From Littorina saxatilis (lineage: Eukaryota; Mollusca; Gastropoda; Littorinimorpha; Littorinidae): a stretch of 64,000 bases of DNA. The translations under genes were made by a program, and so were the position numbers. The stretch lies in contig NC_090259.1 of assembly GCF_037325665.1 (NCBI RefSeq), positions 39,699,935 to 39,763,934 on the forward strand. Direction: 5' to 3'. The notes under the pieces are model-generated. The model was not told the DNA's origin and made no database searches. It was given only the letters and a program-made list of their open reading frames with translations. Positions 45,493 through 56,975 of the stretch are shown one piece after another. The stretch's first letter is position 1, and the number at the start of each line of letters is the position of its first letter.

Positions 45493-47720
45493 TTATGTTC
45501 AATAATTCATATAATTGCAATGACACAAGTCACAGGAGCTTTTCTGGTGTTGTTCATGCGTGTGTATCCCCGGCCGAGCAAGACTGTAATTATGTTCAAC
45601 AATTCATATCATTGGAATTACACAAGTCACAGGGGCTCTACTGATGTTACGCATGTCGTGTGTAGCCCATGCACGACTGTAATTATGTTCAACAATTCAT
45701 GTCATTGCAATTACACAAGTCACAGGGGCTTTGCTGATGGTGTTCATGCGGTGTGTATCCCGAGCAAGACTGTAATTATGTTCAACAATTCATATCATTA
45801 GAATTAATGCATATCAACTGAACTCCACAATTTACAGGGGCTTTACTGATTTCGCTTCATATCGTTTGCTGCCACTGCAGGGCTTCGATAATGTTCTGTA
45901 ATCTACATTGTGTGAATTTCCACAAGTCACCAGGGCTCTACTGGTGGTTTAAAACAAATTACTGGTGTACTTGTTTCTACTGGTGTTCTTGATACCGTGT
46001 GCTACCCCTTGTAAGTTCTATAATCAGTTATGCTGTATGATGCATAGTAAGTGTATTCCAGAAGTCTGCTCATGCCACTGCGAGACAGTAATTATGTTGC
46101 GTGAGTCATAGTATGTGTATTTCACTAGTTACAGGGGCTCTACTGGTGTTCTTCACAGTGCCTGCTGCCCTTGCAGAACTCGAATAATGTTTTACATTTC
46201 ATATTGTGTAGTTCCACAAGTCACCGGGGCTCTACCGGTGTTCTTGATTCTACCGGTGTTCTTCATACTCTGGCTGTCCTCTGTACCTCCTGCATAAACT
46301 ACAAACAGTCCAAAACTCGGCAGCACGCCTCATTCTCAAAGCACGAAAACGAGATCACGCAACACCACTTCTTCACACACTGCACTGGTTACCTATTCAA
46401 GCCCGCATTGACTACAAACTGTCCACCCTCTGCTTTAGCTTATTTTCTGGCTCGTCTCCTGCTTACTTCTCTGAACTCCTCACCGTCTATTCTCCAGCAA
46501 GACAACTCCGTGCCTCTTCTGACTGTCGCATCCTCACCATTCCACACACCAAAACCAAAACATACGGACAACGCACTTTTACTTTCTGCGCACCCACACA
46601 ATGGAATTCTCTCCCCTTTCACATCCGCCACTCTCAGTCACCCCAAGCATTCAAACGAGCACTTAAAACGCACCTCTTCAAGAAATACAACCCCTGATTT
46701 TGTTTTCTCAGTCCATCAGTAGGCTACATGTAGTGTATTTGTTGTTTTAGGGATAATGTGATAATGTATATATAAACATTTAGGGCTGTTTTCAGTATTG
46801 TTGATAACATGTTCTGTTTGATTAAGGGTATTCAGCTGCTATTTCCTTGTTTTCACTACCTATTTTATTCATGTTTTTATTACTTAGTTAGTGAAAGAAT
46901 CTTTTGTAATGTATGTTTGATGGTGTATGCTTTTAATTAAGCGTTGCTGGCTATGAATGTAGATGTAAATGCTTGTAGAACTGTGTTTTAAATTTTAAAT
47001 GTGTCAAGCGCAAAGAGCATAATTGTAAAGTTATGATGTTGCGCTATATAAATGCTCATTTATTATTATCATTATTATTATTATACCGAGTGTTACCCAT
47101 GTAAAATTGTAATTAGGTTCTGGGATTCATTGTAATGTCTTCCAGAAGTCGCAGAGGTTCTACTGATGTTCTTCACACATTGTGAACCCCCTATAGGACT
47201 GTAATTGTGTTCTGCGAGTCATAGTATGTGTTTTCCACAAGTGACAGAAGCTCTTATGGTGTTCTTCATACATTATGAAGCCCCTATAGGACTGTAATTA
47301 TGTTCTGCGAGTCATAGTAAGCTTATGTGTTTTCCACAAGAGGCTCTACTGATGTTCTTCACACATTGTGAACCCCTTACAGGACTGTAATTGTGTTCTG
47401 CGAGTCATAGTATGTGTATTCCACCAGTTACATGAGCTCTACTGCTGTTGTTGACACCGTGACACTGTGTCTGAGGTCCTGCAAGACCATAATCATGTTC
47501 TGTGATTCATAGTGTGTGTATTCGACTGGCGCAAGTCAAGGGTTCTCTACTGATGTTATTCGTACTGTATTTAGTGCTTGTAAGACTGTCATTTTACCCT
47601 GTGATTCATAACAATTATATGTATTTGACTGGCGCAAGTCAAGGGTTCTCTGCTGATGGTGTTCATAATGTGTTTAGTGTTCTCAAGACTGTCATAGTAC
47701 CCTTTGATCACATTATTGGT
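45430..47720 (+). repeat. ~100-bp array derived from the last exon
   Basis: About fifteen degenerate units, each with CACAAGTCACAGGGGCT, then CTACTGATGTTCTTCA-like coding remains, then GACTGTAATTATGTTC and GATTCATAGTATGTGTATT. Unit 1 overlaps exon 4. Units 2-4 are close to it; later ones diverge. A LINE fragment splits the array at 46290-47092. Confidence 0.85.
46290..47092 (+). mobile_element. 5'-truncated CR1/L2-like LINE
   Basis: Frame 46299-46697 reads LQTVQNSAARLILKARKRDH, then TLHWLPIQARIDYK, QWNSLPF and ends KTHLFKKYNP before TGA: the C terminus of a LINE reverse transcriptase protein. The 3' UTR follows with GCGCTATATAAATGCTC and an ATT run (47060-47092). Confidence 0.88.
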
Positions 47721-47729
47721 ATTTTTATG

Positions 47730-48165
47730 CTTTTACCTGTGTCTGTATTCTTATCTAATGGACCGTTTAATTATTGACAAAACGAACATTCACTACAACT
47801 TCGACGGATCAGTCTTTAAAAGTTGACGAACAACCTGAGTATGTTTTCCTTTGTCTTTAACTAAACGTTCTATTAACGTACATATTTCTTGGATTTAGAC
47901 TGGTAATTTTGGAATGTAAGCAGTCTACTGATGATATGTTGCGGATTTTTTATGATGTGTAATTATGGTGCATTTTCAGAAGTAGTGTTGACCAGCAAAA
48001 ATGTAAGTGGAGTTTCTGACCGTGCCTACAGAACAAACACAACAGTTGTATTAGTTTCGTGTTGCATTTGGTTTTATTTAATAGTTGCAAAATGGTACCT
48101 TGTCCATATTATAAAAACACGTATCTCGGTCAAAACTCTTGATGAAAGTGCACTCATGGCAGAAC
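47730..48165. other. No gene recognised
   Basis: AT-rich, no domain or repeat seen. Confidence 0.5.
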
Positions 48166-48169
48166 GAGC

Positions 48170-48328
48170 TTTGTGTGTGCGTGCGTGCGTGCGTGCGTGA
48201 GTGTGTTTGTGTGCGTGCGTGTGTATGCGTGTGTTCAAGTCTTGAGTTATCCAGGTCGTTCGTTAATTCAACCCCCCCCCCACACACGCGCGCACGTACA
48301 CAAACACACACAAACACAAACACACACA
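48170..48328. repeat. Impure TG / CA microsatellites
   Basis: GTGCGTGC-type repeats (48172-48235) and ACACGCGC/CACAAACA repeats (48282-48328) with a C9 run between. Confidence 0.9.
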
Positions 48329-48563
48329 TCCTTTTTTATAATGTAATAAGATTTTATTCCTCTTTCAGTGTAGAAACATATCGATACGATTTGCATACAC
48401 AAGTTTTACTTCTGAGGCACAAGGTTATAGCAGCAACAGAAACAAGTCGTGAAAAGCAAATTCAATACACATATATAATATGCACCAATGACTGAGGTCT
48501 GAGAACATCACTGCTGATGAGGAACTGCATGCTATTCACAGGGGCGGATCACATCATTTTTAA

Positions 48564-50234
48564 CCTTTGCCGTGCTTCCTGGGTTCACCTGTACCCAGAG
48601 ACACACTAAAATCATTGTAACTCCGGAACCATTAAAGGTATCGTTTTGAAATTTTAAGTATCTCTCACACACCTAATTTGCTCTCTGTCTGCAAATTTTT
48701 AGTGTGTACATGACAAAACATTAAAATTAATTGATTGTGATAATTTACATAAACACTACCGATGGCGCGGGTTCACACAAACCCATACTTTTAAAGAGTA
48801 GTAGTGATTGTAACTATCCCTCTGCCGACGGCGCGGGTTCTGCTACACCCATAATTACCAAAGCGGCGGAACAGTGTCTGTCTGCCTGTTTGTCTCCAAG
48901 AGACTGTCTGTCTCTCTGTCTGTCTGTCCGTATCTCTCTGTCTGTATGTCTGTTGTCAGTTGCTCTGTCTGTCTGTCTGTCTATCCGTCTATCTGTCTAT
49001 CTGACTGTCTGTCTATCTGACTGTCTGTCTCTGTCTCTCTCTCTCTGTCTCTCGCTCTCTCTCTGTCTCTCTCTCTTAATCTCTCTCTGTCTCTCTCTCT
49101 TAGTCTCTCTCTCTGTCTCTCTTTCTTAGTCTCTCTCTCTCTCTCTCTTTCTTAGTCTCTCTCTCTCTCTTTCTTAGTCTCTCTCTCTCTCTCTCTTTCT
49201 TAGTCTCTCTCTCTCTCTTTCTTGGTCTCTCTCTCTTTCTTAGTCTCTCTCTCTCTTTCTTAGTCTCTCTCTCTCTCTTTCTTAGTCTCTCTCTCTCTCT
49301 CTTTCTTAGTCTCTCTCTCTCTTTCGTAGTCTCTCTTTCTTAGTCTCTCTCTTTCTTAGTGTCTCTCTCTCTCTCTCTTTCTTAGTCTCTCTCTCTCTCT
49401 CTTTCTTAGTCTCTCTCTCTCTCTTTCTTAGTCTCTCTCTCTCTTTCTTAGTCTCTCTCTCTCTCTTTCTTAGTCTCTCTCTCTCTCTTTCTTAGTCTCT
49501 CTCTCTCTTAGTCTCTCTCTCTCTTTCTTAGTCTCTCTCTCTCTTTCTTAGTCTCTCTCTCTCTCTTTCTTAGTCTCTCTCTCTCTTTCTTAGTCTCTCT
49601 CTCTCTCTTTCTTAGTCTCTCTCTCTCTCTTTCTTAGTCTCTCTCTCTCTTTCTTAGTCTCTCTCTCCCCCTCTCTCTCTCTTTCTTAGTCTCTCTCTCT
49701 CTCTTTCTTTGTCTCTCTCTCTCTCTTTCTTAGTCTCTCTCTCTCTCTTTCTTAGTCTCTCTCTCTCTCTCTCTTTCTTAGTCTCTCTCTCTCTCTTTCT
49801 TAGTCTCTCTCTCTCTCTCTTAGTCTCTCTCTCTCTCTCTCTTTCTTAGTCTCTCTCTCTCTCTTTCTTAGTCTCTCTCTCTCTTTCTTAGTCTCTCTCT
49901 CTCTCTCTCTCTCTTTCTTAGTCTCTCAGTCTCTCTCAGTCTCTCCCTCAGTCTCTCCCTCAGTCTCTCCCTCCCCCTCTCCCTCTCCCTCCCATGCAAG
50001 AAGTCGGTGAAGGGAGAAACTCGATGCACCCACTGAAGTAGCGCTGTGGGTTTCCCTGAACCCACCCCGTCGTTAGAGATATAAACGGTAAAAACCCTCT
50101 TTCAAATGTATGGGTTCAGACAAACCCGCATCGTCGTTAGAGAAATAAACGGTAAAAACGCTCTTTCAAATGTATGCGTTCAGACAAGCCCGCATCGTCG
50201 GGCGTGTGTAGTCAAAAGCGGCATCCGGCAAAGG
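48564..50234. mobile_element. piggyBac-type MITE with expanded TC core
   Basis: CCTTTGCCG at 48564 and CGGCAAAGG at 50226-50234 are inverted and flanked by TTAA on both sides (48560-48563, 50235-50238), the piggyBac target. Both ends carry GGGTTCACACAAACCC / GGGTTCAGACAAACCCGCAT repeats. The centre is a TC microsatellite. No transposase. Confidence 0.88.
48895..49985. repeat. TC-rich array with CTTTCTTAGT spacers
   Basis: CTGT and CTAT runs at the left pass into (TC)n blocks of 10-20 bases split at near-regular intervals by TTTCTTAG. Over 40 blocks; about 1.1 kb in all. Confidence 0.95.
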
Positions 50235-50745
50235 TTAAGCGGGGATTTCCAAATTTCGTTTAGGGTCAGATCGACGACGCGCGAAGCGTTTAGTTGAGTG
50301 CGTGAAACGCCCGAACTTCCTAGTTTTTGTTGTTGTTGATAAAAACAAGGAAAATGGAGCAATCTGATGCAATCGGAGCCAAGAATTCTACCCCTAATAC
50401 ACCTTCCAAAAAGTTAATTTAAGAAGAACAATGTGGATCAAAACAAGGAAAATTGTCCGATCTGGTGCAACCTGGGCCAACAAATTACCCAAACTCCTTT
50501 CAAAACTGTCCTTCAGAAGACTAAGTCCAGCTTTTAGGGGGGTCCGGGGGAATGCCTCCCCCCCCACCCACCCGGAAAAATGTTGATAAAAACAAGGAAA
50601 ATCGAGCAATCTGGTGCAATCTGAGCCATCATTATTTCTCTATTTTCAAATTTATTTATCTTTTCTTTATCTTTTTTTTAGGCTGTGGAGGGGGGGGGGG
50701 GGTCCGGAAACCCTGGAAACACCCCCTGGATCCGCCCCTGATTCA

Positions 50746-51575
50746 TTATATTGCGTTAACTTGCATCAATATATACATACAATAAGATAAAGAAGAGTGC
50801 TTGTGTATCACACCGCAGAAGACATTATATTACAATATATATACAGAGACTCTATCTGAAAATATGAATTACATCTAAGGAAAACAACAAAGGGACGGGC
50901 AAGCAAACAATCAATTATAAACCATTATGCAGGAGGGAAATGACTGGCAAATCAGTGGTCACAAATAACCCATTTTCTTACTTACACTGCACACTAAATG
51001 ACCCAACTTCAACAATTTGTTCATACTTTACAGTTCCCAACACTAAAAAGGTTGTCTCTTTGTGTGTCTCTATCTTTACTGAAATTAAACAACACGAGGA
51101 AAGCTGTATTTAATAATTAACCCTTAGTTATGATTTCGACTGACACAAACACAAACACCCTTCAGTCTTGGCTGAAATTTACAAAAACTCGTAATCCTAC
51201 TTTCAAATATAATTTCTCATATATATCCTGGAATACAATAACTCTTATGTACAGACAATAATATATAATAAATGAATCTGTATGCACCACACTGCATGAA
51301 ATGACTGCCACAACCACGACAAGGCGCTTTTACTCTGGACAGAAGTATTTAAAAGTTCTGTTTAGCAAATAAACTACGACACAGTCCATTGCTTAGGAAA
51401 TGCAAGAGACTTACTGATCACACTGCGGTACCTCTTTACACTTTTACAATCACCGCTTCCCCTTCTATTCATCCTCACTTCAACCACCTCCCTCACCTCC
51501 CTAACCTCCCTCACCCAATGTCAGCATGACAGTGTACCAACCTATTACTGATAACATTTAATTGATAAGCCGTAT
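50746..51575. other. Unique AT-rich sequence, no gene recognised
   Basis: No domain or repeat seen; a short CCTCACCTCCCTAACC-like run lies near 51490. Confidence 0.5.
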
Positions 51576-51587
51576 TTGCTTTCATTT

Positions 51588-51979
51588 CTTTTTCTTTCTT
51601 TATTTGGTGTTTAACGTCGTTTTCAACCACGAAGGTTATATCGCGACGGGGAAAGGGGGGAGATGGGATAGAGCCACTTGTCAATTCTTTCTTGTTCACA
51701 AAAGCACTAATCAAAAATTTGCTCCAGGGGCTTGCAACGTAGTACAATATATTACCTTACTGGGAGAATGCAAGTTTCCAGTACAAAGGACTTAACATTT
51801 CTTACATACTGCTTGACTAAAATCTTTACAAAAATTGACTATATTCTATACAAGAAACACTTAACAAGGGTAAAAGGAGAAACAGAATCCGTTAGTCGCC
51901 TCTTACGACATGCTGGGGAGCATCGGCTAAATTCTTTCTCGTCCCAACCAATATGGGACTCCCCCTAACCCGCGGGGGG
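51588..51979 (-). mobile_element. S410 SINE, full copy
   Basis: Reverse copy from TTTATTTGGTGTTTAACGTC to TAACCCGCGGGGGG. Perfect 12-bp flanks TTGCTTTCATTT at 51576-51587 and 51980-51991. Confidence 0.92.
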
Positions 51980-52075
51980 TTGCTTTCATTTTCTACTGAT
52001 ATGTTTCCCCACAAAAAAGCTTAACTTCGTTGCAGTTATTCATGCCCTATTTATCTTTTTCATGAACAGCACATC

Positions 52076-52795
52076 ACCATCATTGTCACCATCATTCTTG
52101 TTGTGGCACTTGTCATCATCATTAACATCACAATCATTGTCATCATCACTCTTGTTGTGGCACTTGTCATCATCATTAACATCACAATCATTGTCATCAT
52201 CACTCTTGTTGTGGCACTTGTCATCATCATTAACATCACAATCATTGTCATCATCACTCTTGTTGTGGCACTTGTCATCATCATTAACATCACAATCATT
52301 GTCATCATCATTCTTATTATGGCACTTGTCATCATCATTAACATCACACTCATTGTCATCATCACTCTTGTTGTGGCACTTGTCATCATCATTAACATCA
52401 CAATCATTGTCATCATCACTCTTGTTGTGGCACTTGTCATCATCATTAACATCACAATCATTGTCATCATCACTCTTGTTGTGGCACTTGTCATCATCAT
52501 TAACATCACAATCATTGTCATCATCACTCTTGTTGTGGCACTTGTCATCATCATTAACATCACAATCATTGTCATCATCATTCTTATTATGGCACTTGTC
52601 ATCATCATTAACATCACACTCATTGTCATCATCACTCTTGTTGTGGCACTTGTCATCATCATTAACATCACAATCATTGTCATCATCACTCTTGTTGTGG
52701 CACTTGTCATCATCATTAACATCACAATCATTGTCATCATCACTCTTGTTGTGGCACTTGTCATCATCATTAACATCACAATCATTGTCAATCAT
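52076..52795. repeat. 54-bp satellite with 270-bp higher-order unit
   Basis: About 13 units of CTTGTTGTGGCACTTGTCAT plus ATTAACATCACAATCATTGTC-like sequence. Variants CTTATTATGG (52311, 52581) and CACACTCATTG (52345, 52615) each recur after 270 bases, five units. Four frames stay open, including a minus frame coding NDCDVNDDDKCHNKSDDD per unit; none is supported as real protein. Confidence 0.95.
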
Positions 52796-52859
52796 CGTGA
52801 CTGCACTGCTGGGGTATTTCACATCATGATCATCATTACCAATGTCATTTCTGTTCATC

Positions 52860-53160
52860 ATTAGCGTCATCGTCACCACTGTTTATTTGACATCATCATC
52901 ACCAATATCATCAGTGTCCATCATCAGCGTCATCGTCACCACTGTTTATTTGACATCATCATCATCATCACCAGTGTCATCATTGTTCATCTTAAGCGTC
53001 ATCGTCACTACTGTTTATTTGACATCATCATCACAAATGTCATCTCTGCTCATCATTAGCGTCATCATCACCACTGTCATTTTGACATCATTATCACCAA
53101 TGGCATTATACTGTTCACCATCATCACCAATGGCATTACTGTTCACCATCATCACTGCTG
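52860..53160. repeat. Degenerate TCATCA-rich ~63-bp repeat
   Basis: Units with GCGTCATCGTCACCACTGTT and TATTTGACATCATCATCACC repeat about four times, then shorter ones. The right end overlaps the last codons of the minus-strand gene. Confidence 0.8.
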
Positions 53161-53551
53161 GGGTATTCCTGATCAGGGGGAGGCCTGACGAAAACCAGCT
53201 GAGATGAGCAGCACCCACAGGCTTGCCTCCTCCCTTCATCCTCGCCCTGTCTGAACTCACTGGACTGCACCCACACCACGATCTTTCTTTCCAAGTCCTT
53301 GACGTCAGCGCAAAAAGCAGCTACAACGTGATCGGGCCCCGCCATGGTGGCAAGGTCTCTGAGACCGGCAGCATCTCCCCTCGCCAGTACGGTGACTGGT
53401 ATTCCTGACTCCCTCAATCCTTGAATGAAACCGCTGGCTGCGTGTGTCACATTGCCTGTAGCATCTGTCTTTTCGTCGTGAAGAACGTTCCCCCGCGACA
53501 AAATAAGGACGTCTCTGTAGCGTGGATTTTCGGGTCTGCCTTTGCCCAAGC
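53136..53551 (-). CDS. P-loop gene, terminal exon
   Basis: Acceptor TTCAAACAG|GC. Reads LGKGRPENPRYRDVLILSRG to CCSSQLVFVRPP...GEQ and stops in the TCA-rich repeat. A donor-like A|GTGAGT (53260) could end it earlier, but CSSQLVFV after that point looks like the natural end of the fold, so read-through is preferred. Confidence 0.68.
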
Positions 53552-53834
53552 CTGTTTGAATGTTTATTTGAACATTTAAACGCTTTGAATTGAATAATTT
53601 ATCTCTAAAGGAATACATCAAATAGAGCCACTTTGGGCTATAAATAAAAGGCAGACATTATTTGCTGTCATAGTAATTCCAAATTACTTTGAGGTTTCAA
53701 TAGGTTTCACTGTTTTCAGCCACCCGCACACAAGGGAGGGGAGGGTTAGTATATTGTTAATGTTGATCACTTGCTCAAAAACACAAGCAACCTCTAACAC
53801 ACACACACAAACGCAGACACACGCACACATACAC

Positions 53835-53906
<72 letters not shown>

Positions 53907-54471
53907 ACACACAAACCTTCAACACTCCCAAACACACATACAAAACGTAAAATCACATGCATACAATAAACATGTGGTATCTTCACTTACTTAGCCCATC
54001 AATATGCAGCCGTTTGAGCGTTCGTCCCACCTCCTGGCCACACTGAACGCAATCTGGGGCTTCAAATGCACTATGTCCATCGCCTGCATGGACTAGTTCG
54101 ATCGGGACTAGACCATCAGACGGCAGTGGGCCAATGGCTTCAGTGTAGCCAAGGACCTCTCTGTCCTGCCCAGTGTAGCCACATTGCTGAAGCTGACGAG
54201 TGACAGAAGGTGGAATCCTGAGCGGCTCTGTCAGGACTTTTTGAGTCAGCATCGGTGGTCCGTAATCAGGATACTGAGAAGCTGACCATAGGTGCAGTCC
54301 AGGTACTCGGGAGAGAAGGCTGTCGCAGAAGTCAGTGAAAGGTCTATCACTGAAGTCAGAAAAAGCAGAGTAGGGTCAATAAGGCTTGGGGTAAGATTGT
54401 AACACACTCACATACACACACACACACTGATACACACACATATTAAAGCACACACACACACTCATTCACTG

Positions 54472-54530
<59 letters not shown>

Positions 54531-55327
54531 TTTGTTTACAGACAACACTGACTGTGCAGAGTAGCTTCTATAAAATAAAACAATAAAAGGCGAAAATACA
54601 ACATTTAGTCAAGTAGCTGTCGAACTCACAGAATGAAACTGAACGCAATGCAACGCAGCAAGACCGTATACTCGTAGCATCGTCAGTCCACCGCTCACGG
54701 CATAGGCAGTGAAATTGACAAGAAGAGCGGGGTAGTAGTTGCGCTGGGAAGGATAGCACGCTTTTCTGTACCTCTCTTCGTTTTAACTTTCTGAGCGTGT
54801 TTTTAATCCAAACATATCATATCTATATGTTTTTGGAATCGGGAACCGACAAGGAATAAGATGAAAGTGTTTTTAAATTGATTTGGAAAATTTAATTTTG
54901 ATCATAATTTGTATATATTTAATTTTCAGAGCTTGTTTTTAATCCGAATATAACATATTTATATGTTTTTGGAATTAGCAAATGATGGAGAATAAGATAC
55001 ACGTAAATTTGGATCGTTTTATAAAAAAACATATATTTTTTACAATTGTCAGATTTTTAATGACCAAAGTCATTAATTAATTTTTAAGCCACCACGATGA
55101 AATGCAATACCGAAGTCCGGGCTTCGTCGAACATTACTTGACCAAAATTTCAACCAATTTGGTTGAAAAATGAGGGCGTGACAGTGCCGCCTCAACTTTC
55201 ACGAAAAGCCGGATATGACGTCATCAAAGACATTTATCAAAAAAATGAAAAAACGTTCGGGGATATCATACCCAGGAACTCTCATGTCAAATTTCATAAA
55301 GATCGGTCCAGTAGTTTAGTCTGAATC

Positions 55328-55363
<36 letters not shown>

Positions 55364-56224
55364 GACACACACACGCACGCACATACACCACGACCCTCGT
55401 CTCGATTCCCCCCTCTACGTTAAAACATTTAGTCAAAACTTGACCAAATGTAAAAAAACAAGTCGCGTAAGGCGAAATTACTACATTTAGTCAAGCTGTC
55501 GAACTCACGGGATGAAACTGAACGCACTGTATTTATTCACTAAGACAGTACAGCTTCGTCAATCCCCGCGTGAAGGAAATCGCTCACCTTCCACACGTGC
55601 AAAGCGTAGTGATATTGACACGCCAGATTAGCGCGGTAGCGTATTGTGCTAAGCAGGAAAGCACGCTTTTCTGTATTCTTGTTAACTTTCTAAGCTTGTT
55701 TTGAATACAACCTATCATATCTATATGTTTTTGGAATCAGGAAATGATCACGAATAAGATGGCATCATTTTTGGATCGATTTCTTACATTTTATTTGTAA
55801 GACTAATTATTCTATTTTCGTTAATTGTGATCACATTTTAAGAGTAAATATGACATATGTATATATTTGTAGATTCAGAATGTGATGAAGAATACGATGC
55901 AATCAATTTTAAATCTGTTTTTTGAAAAATCGATTTTAATGACAACTTTAATGAGCAAACTCATTAATTACATTTTAAGCCTCCAAGCTGAAATGCAATA
56001 CCAAAGTCCGGGCTTCGTCGAAGATTACTTGACCAAAATTTCAATCAATTTGGTTGAAAAATGAGAGCGTGACAGTGCCGCCTCAACTTTCACGAAAAGC
56101 CGGATATGACGTCATCAAAGACATTTATAAAAAAAATGAAAAAAACGTCTGAGGATATCATACCTAGGAACTCTCATGTCAAATTTCATAAAAATCGGTC
56201 CAGTAGTTTAGTCTGAATCGCTCT

Positions 56225-56259
<35 letters not shown>

Positions 56260-56959
56260 TACACCACGACCCTCGTCTCGATTCCCCCTCTATGTTAAAA
56301 CATTTAGTCAAAACTTGACTAAATGTAAAAAGGAACTGCTGCGTCACCCTGTCACATATATGTTTCAGATGCGTTATATTTTAGCTTCACAACCACACAC
56401 ATGCATTCTTTTATTTAAGACTAGTACAACTAAGTCTACTCACACAGTGGCCTCATTGAAAACCTCATTTGCGACCAAAAAGAGCTGCCCTTCCACTGCC
56501 GTGTCTGCTAACCTTATTACAAGGGCTTCTGAAGCAGCCAAGTCATCCTGGTCCAGATCTAAGCTGTGCATGCGGATTAAATGTACGCCATCTGGTCCTG
56601 CCATCTGTTTCATCTGGCTGACGATCAAATGAGAGGACGCCTCACTTCCATACCAGGTACTGATCACATGCACCTGGTTGCCTTGCCGCAACCATTCCAA
56701 TCCTTTCAGGACAAGCATAATGCAGATTCCTGTACCTGGAGGGCCTGTGAGAAATAACCGGGGCAATTCCAAGTTCAGTATCTCCACTTGCAAGGGGTGC
56801 AGCACAACATGAGCCGGAGTGAATCTGTTTGCAGTCTCTACAACTGCCTCCCCTGTCGTGTTCATTCGAATGTAATGGTCACGAGTACGGCGGGGTGTCT
56901 GTGACACGCGGGGTGTTTGTGATCGATTCACAGTTACTTTGCTTCCAGGCCTTGCAAGT
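53136..56959 (-). CDS. P-loop NTPase / SF1-helicase-like protein with degenerate Walker motifs (last three exons)
   Basis: Exons in gene order: 56444-56959, 53991-54349 and 53136-53551 (stop TAA at 53136). All junctions are GT-AG and phases agree (2, then 1), giving at least 429 C-terminal residues. The first exon has LPRLFLTGPPGTGICIMLVL, a Walker A region where the usual GKT is GIC, and LFLVANEV, a Walker B-like site with Asn for Asp. The second has LTEPLRIPPSVTRQLQQCG. The third has RYRDVLILSRG and VKDLERKIVVWVQ, like the helicase C-terminal lobe (UvrD/DUF2075 style). Mollusc genomes hold many such uncharacterised genes (from memory). Loss of both key residues suggests no ATP hydrolysis, or early decay. 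The upstream part is not found; a LINE lies just 5' of the first visible exon. Exact function unknown. Confidence 0.72.
53795..53915. repeat. (CA)n microsatellite in intron
   Basis: CA-rich from 53797, pure from about 53838 to 53900. Confidence 0.95.
53991..54349 (-). CDS. P-loop gene, middle exon
   Basis: Acceptor CTGACTTCAG|T, donor GGGCTAA|GTAAGT. Starts with DRPFTDFCDSLLSRVPGLHL and ends TLKRLHIDGL. Cys-x-x-Cys (DCVQCG) may be structural. Confidence 0.72.
54400..54530. repeat. (CA)n microsatellite in intron
   Basis: Impure then pure CA run between the middle exon and R870 copy 8. Confidence 0.95.
54587..55457 (+). mobile_element. R870 repeat, copy 8
   Basis: Lacks the first ~12 bases, otherwise complete; lies in the intron of the P-loop gene. 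Final hairpin has one change (CTTGACCAAATG). Confidence 0.92.
55459..56330 (+). mobile_element. R870 repeat, copy 9 (tandem with copy 8)
   Basis: Head-to-tail with copy 8, separated only by A's. The first 500 bases are more diverged from the family than the rest. Confidence 0.9.
56444..56959 (-). CDS. P-loop gene, first visible exon
   Basis: Acceptor ACTCTTTCAG|A, donor CACTGT|GTGAGT. Walker A-like codons at 56722-56745. The acceptor is 17 bases from a LINE 3' tail. Confidence 0.72.
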
Positions 56960-56975
56960 CTGAAAGAGTTATACA

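Larger units (their letters stand above)
48539..50740. mobile_element. CAGGGGCGGA element, copy 2, split by a piggyBac-type MITE
   Basis: CAGGGGCGGATC at 48539 and GATCCGCCCCTG at 50729-50740, with 5-bp flanks ATTCA on both sides (48534-48538, 50741-50745). Body matches copy 1 (GCGCGAAGCG, CGCCCGAACTTCCTAG, GGGGGGTCCGGGGG). Confidence 0.88.

Noticed and set aside
46171-46722. 183-codon plus frame
   Set aside because: Wrong frame: the LINE reverse-transcriptase end is read from 46299 in another phase.
52040-52879. Minus-strand protein of Asn/Asp/Cys/Lys repeats (279 codons)
   Set aside because: A 54-bp satellite is a multiple of three, so four frames stay open together. No start context, domain or flanking coding supports it.
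53252-53262. GTGAGT donor ending the last exon of the P-loop gene
   Set aside because: Reading on gives CCSSQLVFVRPP, which fits the fold's usual end, then a stop in phase; the donor may be chance.
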